64,000 nt of DNA from Cucumibacter marinus DSM 18995. GTDB lineage: Bacteria; Pseudomonadota; Alphaproteobacteria; Rhizobiales; Devosiaceae. The DNA lies in NCBI RefSeq assembly GCF_000429865.1, contig NZ_KE386980.1, positions 63,079 to 127,078 of the forward strand. Reading direction: 5' to 3'. Below are positions 1-7,349 of this stretch, piece by piece (position 1 is the first letter of the stretch; every line of letters begins with the position of its first letter). The notes beneath the pieces were generated by a model. The model was not told where the DNA came from and did not search any database. It worked only from the letters and a program-made list of their open reading frames with translations. Both the position numbers and the translations under genes were made by a program.

Positions 1-54
1 AGCACAAAGGCCGCTCGTTTGGAGTAGCGTCGGGGAAGTGACGCGGCCCTTGGT

Positions 55-354
55 CTACCCGATCCAGTCCGGCCGAGGTGGGGGCACCGGGGCCACCAGA
101 TCGGGATCGATCTCATGCTTCACTGTCGTCTGGCGCTTCGGCTGCGCCAGGTTGGAGGTCAAAACGACAGCGTGGATAGCTTTGCATTCAATTCGGTTGC
201 AGGCGGGGTCCGCGGTCTGCTCGAGCACGATTCGCGCGCCCGCCGCCGTCGCTTCGGCAGCAAGCTGATCGGCGGTCATGGATTGGTGGTTCGCATTTGG
301 TCCGATGACCAGATAGCCCACTCCCAACCAGAACGCTGCACGCAGAATAGCCAT
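55..354 (-). CDS. Small membrane-anchored hypothetical protein (DUF5330-like)
   Basis: This is a 99-residue protein with no clear function. Residues 4-20 form a hydrophobic N-terminal segment that reads as a signal anchor, and the rest is hydrophilic with a proline-rich end. The start resembles the short Rhizobiales proteins annotated as DUF5330, but that assignment rests on remembered similarity only. It is transcribed away from the histidine kinase gene on the other strand. Upstream of its start (plus-strand 361-380) the octamer CTGTCCCG occurs twice, 11 bases apart. Bases 1-54 show nothing I can assign. Confidence 0.5.
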   Translation of the reverse strand: MAILRAAFWLGVGYLVIGPNANHQSMTADQLAAEATAAGARIVLEQTADPACNRIECKAIHAVVLTSNLAQPKRQTTVKHEIDPDLVAPVPPPRPDWIG

Positions 355-485
355 GAAACCCTGTCCCGAAACTGTCCCGGACCTGCCGGGATATGGGATG
401 AGCCTATCGACGGCGCGTAAATCGCCGCTGCAGCAACATCATAAAATTTGAATCGAATTGCACGGGTTCCGGGGCCGCGGGTGGA

Positions 486-500
486 AAAGCTTTGTTTACC
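486..500 (+). promoter_or_regulatory. 15-bp motif shared with the promoter region at 30246-30260
   Basis: The 15-mer AAAGCTTTGTTTACC lies here, in the roughly 290-base gap before the histidine kinase. An identical copy sits 22 bases before the gene at 30283. It contains the palindrome AAAGCTTT. The rest of the 355-645 gap has no convincing gene or sigma-70 promoter. Confidence 0.35.
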
Positions 501-645
501 CTACGGGGCGAAACAACCCGCCTCCCGATGCCTTCCAACCGCCCGCACCGGCTCACTTAATCCTGTCTTAGGGGATCGGTGGAAATGTCAGTGGAAAAGG
601 CGTCAGCCGATCGGCTCATCCCGATCGTGCACAAACTGGATGATC

Positions 646-2538
646 ATGCGAGACTGGTTCGACGAGATATCGCGGGTGCTCGGACGGCACGCGGCCAAGG
701 CTGAGCCCACGGCCCGGTCTGCGACCGCAGGCGCGGACGCGCCGGCGAATGATCGCGGCGCGGCGCCTGCTGCTCAGTCCCCGCGGACCGAACCGGCCGA
801 ACAGACCCGCCGACAGACCCTTCGCACCAACACAGTCGCGGCTCTTGCCGCCGCCATCATGATGGCGCCGATCTGCATCTATCATCTGGCCCAGGGCAGC
901 ATCCTGCCGTCTCTGGTCGGCCTCGGCATCATGGCAAGCGCTGCCATCAGCGAATGGCTGCTGCGCCGCGACAATTTCGGTGCCGTCGTCGCCATTCACC
1001 TGTTCAACTTCTTCTATGCGGGCACGCTGTTCGGCCTTGCCAACCCGGCTCTTGTCGATTTCGGCCTTGCCACGATCCTGATCACGCCGATCTATGCGGC
1101 GCTGCTGACGCGGCCTGCGACCCAACGCAAGGTATGGGTGATCACGGCCCTGCTCGTGACGCTGCTGGTGCTGCAGCCGCTGACCTCGATCTCGTTCCCG
1201 ACCGAACTCGATCCGCTGGCCATCAACCTGCTTGCGGGCGTGGCGTTCGTCATCGGTGGCCTGATCACGGGCTATACCGTGCGGCGGTTGTCGCGCGTCT
1301 TCGCCGTGATCGAGCAATCCCATGTCCGCGCCTTCCAGCACCTTGTGGAAAACGTGCAGGACGCTGTGGTGCGTTATTCGTCAACCGGGGAGATGATGTT
1401 CATTTCCGGCTCCGCCGAAAGCCTGTTCGGATGCCGCCGCTACCAGCTTTCGGGCACCGGCCTGATCGACCGTATGCATGTGCTCGACCGCCCCGCTTTC
1501 CTGTCGGCGCTCAGCCACGCCCGGCTCGACGGCCGCGCCAGTGGCGTCGAACTGCGTATGCGCCGTGACCTGATCAATGATTCGACCTATTTCTGGCTCG
1601 AGGTGACCCTGTCTCCGATCCTGGCATCAGGCGATGCGAGCCGGGGCTATGAGGTCGTCGCTGTGCTGCGCGATGTGACCACCCGCAAGGACACCGAGCA
1701 GGAACTGCGCGCCGCCCACCAGGAAGCGCAGGCTACTTCGATGGCCAAGTCCAAGTTCCTGGCCACCATCGGGCACGAACTGCGCACCCCACTGAACGCC
1801 ATTGTCGGCTTCACCGACATGATGCTGAACAATATCGGCGGCGAACTCAGCGAAGACCACGAGGAATATGCCCGACTGATCCGGCAGAGCGGTCATCATT
1901 TGCTCGATACGGTGACCATGCTTCTCGACATGTCCAAGATCGAGGCCGGAAAGTTCGAGCTGCAGACCGAAACCTTTGATCCTGCCGAGATTGTTGAGCC
2001 TTGCCTCGCCATGGTAGAGGGTGCCGCGGACAAACGCGATATCCGGCTGGTGCGCAATGTCGAACGGCATTTGCCCCAGATCGTGGGCGATGAACGGGCC
2101 TGCCGCCAGATTCTGATCAATCTGGTGTCGAACGCGATCAAGTTCAGCGCGCCCAATTCTGCAGTCCGCATCGATTTCAAGGTGCGCGGTGCGTCCCTGG
2201 TGATGGCGGTCTCGGACGACGGCATTGGCATGTCCGAACAGGACGCCGCTCGCATTGGCGAACCCTTCTTCCAGGCGCAAAACGGCCTCGACAGGCGCTA
2301 TGAAGGCGCCGGGCTGGGGCTTTCCATAGTGCGCGGCCTTGTCGAATTGCACGAAGGCAAGATGAAAGTCGACAGCCGTCTCGGTGAAGGCACGACCGTG
2401 TCGATTTCGCTGCCTATAAACGGTCCGTCAAGCATATCCGGCCATACTGCGGTCCTCTCTTCGATCGAGGATCACCGCGAATCGGTGGAACCCGCCGAAG
2501 AGGTGATGCCCGTTCAAGCCGCGGCCGGAGGACAGTAA
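646..2538 (+). CDS. PAS-domain membrane sensor histidine kinase (DivJ/PleC-like architecture)
   Basis: The protein has about 630 residues counted from the ATG at 646; the frame stays open upstream to a TTG at 448, but that extension looks non-coding. Hydrophobic segments at about residues 62-225 suggest a multi-pass membrane region. A PAS domain (about 230-340) follows, then a HisKA domain with the phosphoacceptor in GHELRTPLNAI (His377), then a HATPase_c domain with N, G1 (DDGIGMS) and G2 (GAGLGLS) boxes. Multi-pass N-terminus plus PAS plus kinase core matches cell-cycle kinases such as DivJ and PleC, but the input signal and partner regulator are unknown. Its stop overlaps the next start by one base, which suggests cotranscription with the peptidoglycan-binding gene. 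Start choice is uncertain because no clear ribosome-binding site is visible. Confidence 0.85.
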   Translation: MRDWFDEISRVLGRHAAKAEPTARSATAGADAPANDRGAAPAAQSPRTEPAEQTRRQTLRTNTVAALAAAIMMAPICIYHLAQGSILPSLVGLGIMASAAISEWLLRRDNFGAVVAIHLFNFFYAGTLFGLANPALVDFGLATILITPIYAALLTRPATQRKVWVITALLVTLLVLQPLTSISFPTELDPLAINLLAGVAFVIGGLITGYTVRRLSRVFAVIEQSHVRAFQHLVENVQDAVVRYSSTGEMMFISGSAESLFGCRRYQLSGTGLIDRMHVLDRPAFLSALSHARLDGRASGVELRMRRDLINDSTYFWLEVTLSPILASGDASRGYEVVAVLRDVTTRKDTEQELRAAHQEAQATSMAKSKFLATIGHELRTPLNAIVGFTDMMLNNIGGELSEDHEEYARLIRQSGHHLLDTVTMLLDMSKIEAGKFELQTETFDPAEIVEPCLAMVEGAADKRDIRLVRNVERHLPQIVGDERACRQILINLVSNAIKFSAPNSAVRIDFKVRGASLVMAVSDDGIGMSEQDAARIGEPFFQAQNGLDRRYEGAGLGLSIVRGLVELHEGKMKVDSRLGEGTTVSISLPINGPSSISGHTAVLSSIEDHRESVEPAEEVMPVQAAAGGQ

Positions 2539-3578
2539 TGCCAGCAAGCGCAGCCCATCGCGCCCAAGATGACACAAACCTGTTTCTGGCTCTTCTCGGT
2601 GCGATATTCGGCCCCGTTTGGCAGCGCATCTCACATGCGCCCATAACCTCGGCCGCTGTCGTCATCGTTGCCGCAGGTTACCTCGTCACGGCGCTTAACG
2701 CCCTCTACTGGCAGGATCTTTCTCTCAAGCCGGTCGAGACCGCGTCCGTCAATGGATCGGCCGGCTTGACTGCGCCGCCACCGGCGCGCCCGGCCACGAT
2801 TCGCGAAGAACCGCGCATCGACACAGCCTCGACCCAGAGCACCCAAGCCCCGGCTTCGAGCGAAGTTGTCCCGGCCCGGCGCAGCTCGGTGGAGATCCCG
2901 GGTCCCGTGCTCGGCGACGAAACGACCTACCGCGTCCAGACCATGCTCAAGGCGCTTGGTCTGTTCTCTGCCGAGATCGATGGCTATTACGGCCCTAACA
3001 CCGCCAACGCGATTCGCGCTTTCGAGGAACGGTCCGGCCTGCCCGCCAAAGGGGCACTGGAACCGGCCATGATCGAAGCGCTGGAGCGCGCCTTCATGAC
3101 CGGCCAGCTGCCGGCTGCTCAGCGCACTGTTGTCACGCCAGCGCCCGAACCGGCGATTGAGCCGGCAGTGACGGCCTCGCGAAGCGAGCCCGCATCCTCC
3201 GAATGGATTGCCGTGGAGCAACCCGCCGCTCAGACCACGCAGAGCGCTCAGACGACACAGAGCAACCCGGTGGAGACGCCGGCACCTGCTGCCGAGCCCG
3301 CCAACGATCCGCTCGCCGACATCGCGCGGACCGCCATGCAGGAAATGCCGCCCACCATCCAGGAGCAGGCCACACCGGCCACCAATCCCGAACTGGTGAT
3401 GAAGATCCAGCGGGGACTGGCGTCGCTCGGCTTCCTCTATGGTGCCATTGACGGCAAACCCGGTGATGCAACGGCGCGTGCGATCCGCCAGTTCGAGATC
3501 TTCTCCAATCTTGATGTGACCGGTGAGATCAGCCCCGAACTCGTCGACCTGCTGCAGGCCGCCGGCGCCACCATCTGA
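2538..3578 (+). CDS. Membrane-anchored protein with two peptidoglycan-binding (PG_binding_1) domains
   Basis: This 346-residue protein has a single hydrophobic segment at about residues 33-55, so the rest is probably periplasmic. Two PG_binding_1 domains are visible: one near residues 130-190 (RVQTMLKALGLFSAEIDGYYG) and one near 285-340 (KIQRGLASLGFLYGAIDG). They are joined by a long Ala/Pro/Gln/Thr-rich linker with a repeated AQTTQS element. There is no catalytic domain, so it likely tethers to cell wall. The start codon overlaps the stop of the kinase gene by one base, and a DUF1491 gene follows two bases after its stop, so the three genes form an operon. Confidence 0.8.
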   Translation: MPASAAHRAQDDTNLFLALLGAIFGPVWQRISHAPITSAAVVIVAAGYLVTALNALYWQDLSLKPVETASVNGSAGLTAPPPARPATIREEPRIDTASTQSTQAPASSEVVPARRSSVEIPGPVLGDETTYRVQTMLKALGLFSAEIDGYYGPNTANAIRAFEERSGLPAKGALEPAMIEALERAFMTGQLPAAQRTVVTPAPEPAIEPAVTASRSEPASSEWIAVEQPAAQTTQSAQTTQSNPVETPAPAAEPANDPLADIARTAMQEMPPTIQEQATPATNPELVMKIQRGLASLGFLYGAIDGKPGDATARAIRQFEIFSNLDVTGEISPELVDLLQAAGATI

Positions 3579-3580
3579 TC

Positions 3581-3919
3581 ATGGCAAGGCTCCGCGCCGA
3601 CATCTGGGTGTCCGCCTTTTTGCGGCGACATGCACAGCTTGGCCGCATCTGCGTTGTCTCCCGCAAGGGCGATCCAGACGCCGGCCAGATCTGGGTCGAA
3701 ATCGACCATCTTAACGGCACATCGAGCTTGCTGGTTCCTGCCCATGGCGACCCGGATGCCGCAACCGACCGGCGGTTTTCGGTGTTGATCGACCGTCAGC
3801 CGAATGCGGACACGGCACAACGCATCACGCGCGAAGCGGATTTCGACCCCGATCTATGGGTTGTCACGCTCGAAGACCGCGCGGGCGACCACGGCCTCGA
3901 GGTGGTATCTGCTCAATAG
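3581..3919 (+). CDS. DUF1491 family protein
   Basis: This 112-residue cytoplasmic protein has the DUF1491 hallmarks: an N-terminal LRADIWVSAFLRR and the segment GDPDAGQIWVEIDHLNGT. The family is common in alphaproteobacteria and has no assigned function. It begins two bases after the peptidoglycan-binding gene and is the last gene of that operon. It is convergent with the DUF2336 gene, with 12 bases between their stops. Confidence 0.8.
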   Translation: MARLRADIWVSAFLRRHAQLGRICVVSRKGDPDAGQIWVEIDHLNGTSSLLVPAHGDPDAATDRRFSVLIDRQPNADTAQRITREADFDPDLWVVTLEDRAGDHGLEVVSAQ

Positions 3920-3931
3920 CGAACCGGCGGC

Positions 3932-5074
3932 CTAGCCATTGCTGGCCAGGCGACGGACAGCGGCGACGGCGCGGCTGACGGCGCTTTCGCGATTGTTTTC
4001 TGCCTGAGCGGCAACGGTGCGCGACGTGGTCTGGGTGACCGGCTGGAATTCAGGTTTCGACAACTCGTTGAGGTCGACATCCCCACGCCAGACCGAGAGC
4101 ATGAACACCATCGAGCGCACGCTCAGCGAGGAAAACAGGCGCGCATACTCGTTGATGATGCGGCTGCGGTTCACCTCATGCGAGGTGGCGTGCAGCAGCA
4201 CCTTCATGCCGTCCTGTGCGTCGCATCCGAAGGCCCTCAGGATAACGAACAGGGCCGCCCCGGTTGTGTCGTGGGCGATCTCGCCGCATCGCACTTCATC
4301 AAGTCCGGTGATCTGGGTGAACAGCCGTGTGACCTCCGGCCGCCGGTTCTCCGAAAACAGCTTCATCAGGGCCTGTGTGAATTCACTGGTCACCACCGAG
4401 ATGTGCTCGAAGGTTCGGCTCAAGGGCGTCTCGGGCAATTGCCGATCGCCAAAGGCGGCGATGACGTCGAGCCGCGAGTCCTCATCGAGCTGGAAGAAGG
4501 CCGGTGCCAAAAGGGCCTTGTCGATGTCCTTGCGGGCGGCAAGGGTTTTGGCGACCTGACCGTCCATCATCGCGGCGCGCGTGATGGCCTTGAGATAGGG
4601 GCCTCGGAACCGGATCGCCGAATTGGAGGCGAGGGCACGGTAGACCGCCCGCGAATTGATCGGGAACAGCTTTGAAAGTGTAAGGGTCGACAGATCGGTG
4701 CGTGCCGCGATTCGTGCGCACAGTTCGACATTACGCTTGTCGAGGATTTCCATGAGCACCGGCTCGGAGATCGAACGCGCAGTGCCGAGATATTCAGGCA
4801 GGCCTTCCTTGATGTTCTGAAAGACGAGCCGTTCAAGCACGGGCGAGAGATAATCCGCCTTGCCGAGCGCCTGGGCGGCGCGGTCGCGCGCAGACGGCGC
4901 GGCGGTAGGGAACAGGCGGGTCGCAAGTGCTTCAAACTGGGACAGTTCTGCCGACTGCGGGCGGGGCCGGCGGGCAAAAGCTTCGCAGGCGGCAACGAGC
5001 AAGGTGTTGGCGCGCTCGACGCCTCCTGTCTCGATCAAGAGTTGAAAGGTTTCATAAGGTTGGAACCCGATCAT
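3932..5074 (-). CDS. DUF2336 domain-containing protein
   Basis: This 380-residue soluble, helix-rich protein matches the alphaproteobacterial DUF2336 family in length and pattern: repeated helical pairs, then the DKRNVELCARIAARTDL-type central stretch. No enzyme motifs are present. Its function is unknown; the repeated helices suggest a scaffold or protein-binding role, which is inference. The start at 5074 (MIGFQPYETF) is the only reasonable one. Its promoter region is shared with the divergent small gene at 5268 and holds a CtrA-like box. Confidence 0.75.
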   Translation of the reverse strand: MIGFQPYETFQLLIETGGVERANTLLVAACEAFARRPRPQSAELSQFEALATRLFPTAAPSARDRAAQALGKADYLSPVLERLVFQNIKEGLPEYLGTARSISEPVLMEILDKRNVELCARIAARTDLSTLTLSKLFPINSRAVYRALASNSAIRFRGPYLKAITRAAMMDGQVAKTLAARKDIDKALLAPAFFQLDEDSRLDVIAAFGDRQLPETPLSRTFEHISVVTSEFTQALMKLFSENRRPEVTRLFTQITGLDEVRCGEIAHDTTGAALFVILRAFGCDAQDGMKVLLHATSHEVNRSRIINEYARLFSSLSVRSMVFMLSVWRGDVDLNELSKPEFQPVTQTTSRTVAAQAENNRESAVSRAVAAVRRLASNG

Positions 5075-5148
5075 AGATCTTTGGCCGCTCGGAACTGGAT
5101 GGAACTGGCAGGCAAATCGCCCACGTCCCCACTAATTCCACCAATTCG

Positions 5149-5165
5149 TTAGCGGACTGTTAACC
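5149..5165 (+). promoter_or_regulatory. CtrA-like binding box
   Basis: The sequence reads TTAG-N7-TTAACC, one base from the TTAA-N7-TTAA consensus for the alphaproteobacterial cell-cycle regulator CtrA. It lies in the divergent promoter region between the DUF2336 gene and the small gene at 5268. A further isolated TTAAC half-site lies near 5210. Binding is inference. Confidence 0.4.
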
Positions 5166-5267
5166 TTGACCATTCCTTAATGGGTTGTCGGCGGATTTTT
5201 TTGCCGCTGTTAACGGTTGCGCAAGGTGAGGAGAAAAGCGCCCCAGGCAACATGTGAAGAGGCCACC

Positions 5268-5435
5268 ATGGGCACGGTCCTGAAATTCACGTTGAAACGG
5301 ACAACGGTGCGGCCGCCAAAAGGCCAGCGACGCGAAGGCGATGTCATTATTTTCCCCGGTGTCCGGTATGAACATTCAAAAAAGGCAAATCCGATCAAGG
5401 CTCGTCCGCACAGGCGGCGTGGCGAGGGCAGCTAG
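5268..5435 (+). CDS. Conserved-looking 55-residue small protein with a FPGVRYE motif
   Basis: The ATG at 5268 has a good ribosome-binding site (GAAGAGG, 5256-5262). The 55-residue product is basic and contains DVIIFPGVRYE, a signature I associate with short conserved Rhizobiales proteins ending an early segment in LFFTGVRYER-like sequence; that recall is not verified. No function is known. Its 3' end overlaps the downstream lipoprotein gene in another frame: by 68 bases if that gene starts at 5368, or 17 if it starts at 5419. Confidence 0.55.
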   Translation: MGTVLKFTLKRTTVRPPKGQRREGDVIIFPGVRYEHSKKANPIKARPHRRRGEGS

Positions 5436-6219
5436 CCTTTCAGCCGCATTGCTGCTGGCCCTGATGGGCGGGGCATGCAACCAGTCCATGGGCGATTTCG
5501 GCCGCGCCAAGTCGAGCCCGATCCGCGACTGGACGGCGCCCGAGACGGGCGGCGACCGGGCGGTCAGAGCGACGGCCATATCCCAGTTCAACCTCGCAGA
5601 CGAAGAACGCGAAATGTACGACCGCGTCTGGCGGTTCCTGATCGCGCCGCATGCGCGCGAATGGATGTTCGATCGCGGGATCGAACCGCAGCGCACCGAA
5701 TTCTTCAAGCTTGTCGATCACCGTTTCAAAACGGAACGCTATTACGAATTCCTGCACCGGCAGAACTTTCAGTCCTCAACCATCCGATTCCGCAAGATCG
5801 GCCAGCACATCAACGCCGATCTCGACACGCTGCCGGCCACGTTCCGCGCCGTATGCGCCGTGGAGCGTCTCGACCGCCGGCGGCGACTGGCCTATGCCGA
5901 GCTGCATGGCGGGAACATTGAGATCGAGGAGAAGCTGGTGGCGCGCGAAGCCGAGAACGATGCCTATATCGAAGGCTTTGTGCGGGCGGTGAGCTACCGG
6001 TTCGATGCTTACCAGTTTGCCTTCGACCGCTATCTCGTGGAGACGCCGCATGAAGAGGCAACGGTGGTCAATGACGGGCTGAACCGGCTCGACGTGTTCG
6101 TGGACAAGGCAAAGCGATACGAATTCTGCTGGACCGACACCGCCGGTGCGCACTGGAATGGGGACGGGGCCATTGCCTCGCGCTATGCCACCCGGACCGA
6201 ACCCGAATACCTCAAATAG
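5368..6219 (+). CDS. Putative lipoprotein of unknown function
   Basis: The product is 283 residues from the ATG at 5368. A shorter GTG start at 5419 would give a cleaner signal sequence beginning ARAASLSAALLLALMGGAC. Either way a hydrophobic stretch is followed by a cysteine in GGACNQ, consistent with a lipobox though with Gly rather than Leu or Val at -3. The mature part is charged and helical (about residues 70-270) with no motif I recognise. It is probably cotranscribed with the overlapping small gene and is convergent with the DUF1254 gene. Confidence 0.65.
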   Translation: MNIQKRQIRSRLVRTGGVARAASLSAALLLALMGGACNQSMGDFGRAKSSPIRDWTAPETGGDRAVRATAISQFNLADEEREMYDRVWRFLIAPHAREWMFDRGIEPQRTEFFKLVDHRFKTERYYEFLHRQNFQSSTIRFRKIGQHINADLDTLPATFRAVCAVERLDRRRRLAYAELHGGNIEIEEKLVAREAENDAYIEGFVRAVSYRFDAYQFAFDRYLVETPHEEATVVNDGLNRLDVFVDKAKRYEFCWTDTAGAHWNGDGAIASRYATRTEPEYLK

Positions 6220-6228
6220 GTCGGAGAC

Positions 6229-6774
6229 TTATCGGACGACGCGGCAGGTCAGCGCGGACAGCGCCTGCTCGTAGCGCGGCGCCAAAGCGTCATATTCGAG
6301 CCAGAGCCGGACCACGGCGGCGACGTCGTTGCCAGCGGCCTCGACGATCAGCAGGCCCTCGTCAATTTCAATCTCCTGTTGGGCCAGAAGGCGGGTCTGG
6401 TCTCGATTGAAAATCCCCACATTCAGGAAATTGTCCGAGGCAGATCGTTCGGTCGTCGAGTAGATCACCGAGCCATCGGGCTCGTAAACGGCCAGCGACC
6501 AGAAACTGTCGGGCAGGACCCCTTCCAGGGCCCCGGGGCCTTCGGCGATGTTCAGCTGGCAGACCGCCTCGATGAAACTCGGATCGAGCCCAAGCGGATT
6601 GGGCGCACCGGGCACCGGACGGTCGAGCAGGGAAAAGCGTTCGTTTGCCTCAAGGGCGGCAACCCGCGTCCAGGCATCGTCCTCGGCAAGGGATGGCAAG
6701 ATCAGGATTGCCACCAGATGGATGATGCCGCCAAGCAGCAGCCCGCCAATGCCCCAAAGCGTGAGCCGGATCAT
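6229..6774 (-). CDS. DUF1254 domain-containing membrane protein
   Basis: This 181-residue protein has an N-terminal membrane segment (LTLWGIGGLLLGGIIHLVAILIL) and a periplasmic-looking remainder. Its pairing with a DUF1214 gene and segments such as AVYEPDGSVIYSTTERSA match proteins annotated as DUF1254 in Rhizobiales. DUF1254 and DUF1214 commonly occur together, and their function is unknown. Its start overlaps the stop of the DUF1214 gene by four bases, so the two are translationally coupled. Confidence 0.65.
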   Translation of the reverse strand: MIRLTLWGIGGLLLGGIIHLVAILILPSLAEDDAWTRVAALEANERFSLLDRPVPGAPNPLGLDPSFIEAVCQLNIAEGPGALEGVLPDSFWSLAVYEPDGSVIYSTTERSASDNFLNVGIFNRDQTRLLAQQEIEIDEGLLIVEAAGNDVAAVVRLWLEYDALAPRYEQALSALTCRVVR

Positions 6775-7346
6775 GCACAGCCCTCTTCGTAGATACCGGG
6801 CAAGGGTGTCGATTCGGCTGAAAGCCCTGCGAAAAGGGAGGTGTCGTAAAGCGTGAGAACGAAATTCACCGGACCCCGGCCGGGGGTCGCGAGCCAGACC
6901 GGTCCAGTGGGCGCGGGTCCGGTGCGCACCAGCATCAGACCATCATCGCCGCGAGGCAGATTGACCCCGTCAATGACGTCGCGGCGTTCATCATGCCCGA
7001 TCAGAGAGCCTTTTTCGTCCTCCGCATAAAGAGTCCAAAGGCTCGCAACCGGTGTTTCGCCCTCTATCCGGTAGCGGCATTCGCGTTTAAGGGGGAAGCC
7101 GTCACTGTCGGTGGTTGCGGCGAACCGGATGCCTTCGGCACGGCCAAGCTGAAGCTGACCGGACCGTGCCAGATAGGCATGGGTATAAGGGTCGGCCTCG
7201 GCAGTGCCGGCGGCGGGCCAGGCCTTCCAGGGGCCAAGGGACAGCGTGACGAAAAGCTCGCCATTCTCAAGCGCGTACCACGCCGAACCGAAGCCGGACA
7301 CCAGCGCGATGGTGATCGCAAAAACGAGGCCGAAGACGAAACGCAC
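6771..7346 (-). CDS. DUF1214 domain-containing protein
   Basis: This 191-residue protein has an N-terminal membrane anchor followed by the DUF1214 pattern: GPWKAWPAAGTAEADPYTHA, then a LWTLYAEDEKG segment and a C-terminal ADxLP-like stretch. DUF1214 is a beta-sandwich family often paired with DUF1254, with no settled function. It sits just downstream of the penicillin-binding protein gene on the same strand (3 bases between them) and overlaps the DUF1254 gene by four bases. All three are probably one transcript, which hints at an envelope role. Confidence 0.7.
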   Translation of the reverse strand: MRFVFGLVFAITIALVSGFGSAWYALENGELFVTLSLGPWKAWPAAGTAEADPYTHAYLARSGQLQLGRAEGIRFAATTDSDGFPLKRECRYRIEGETPVASLWTLYAEDEKGSLIGHDERRDVIDGVNLPRGDDGLMLVRTGPAPTGPVWLATPGRGPVNFVLTLYDTSLFAGLSAESTPLPGIYEEGCA

Positions 7347-7349
7347 GGG

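Noticed and set aside
448-645. N-terminal extension of the PAS kinase from a TTG at 448
   Set aside because: The encoded stretch is not protein-like for this family and overlaps the 15-bp motif; the ATG at 646 begins a sensible sequence.
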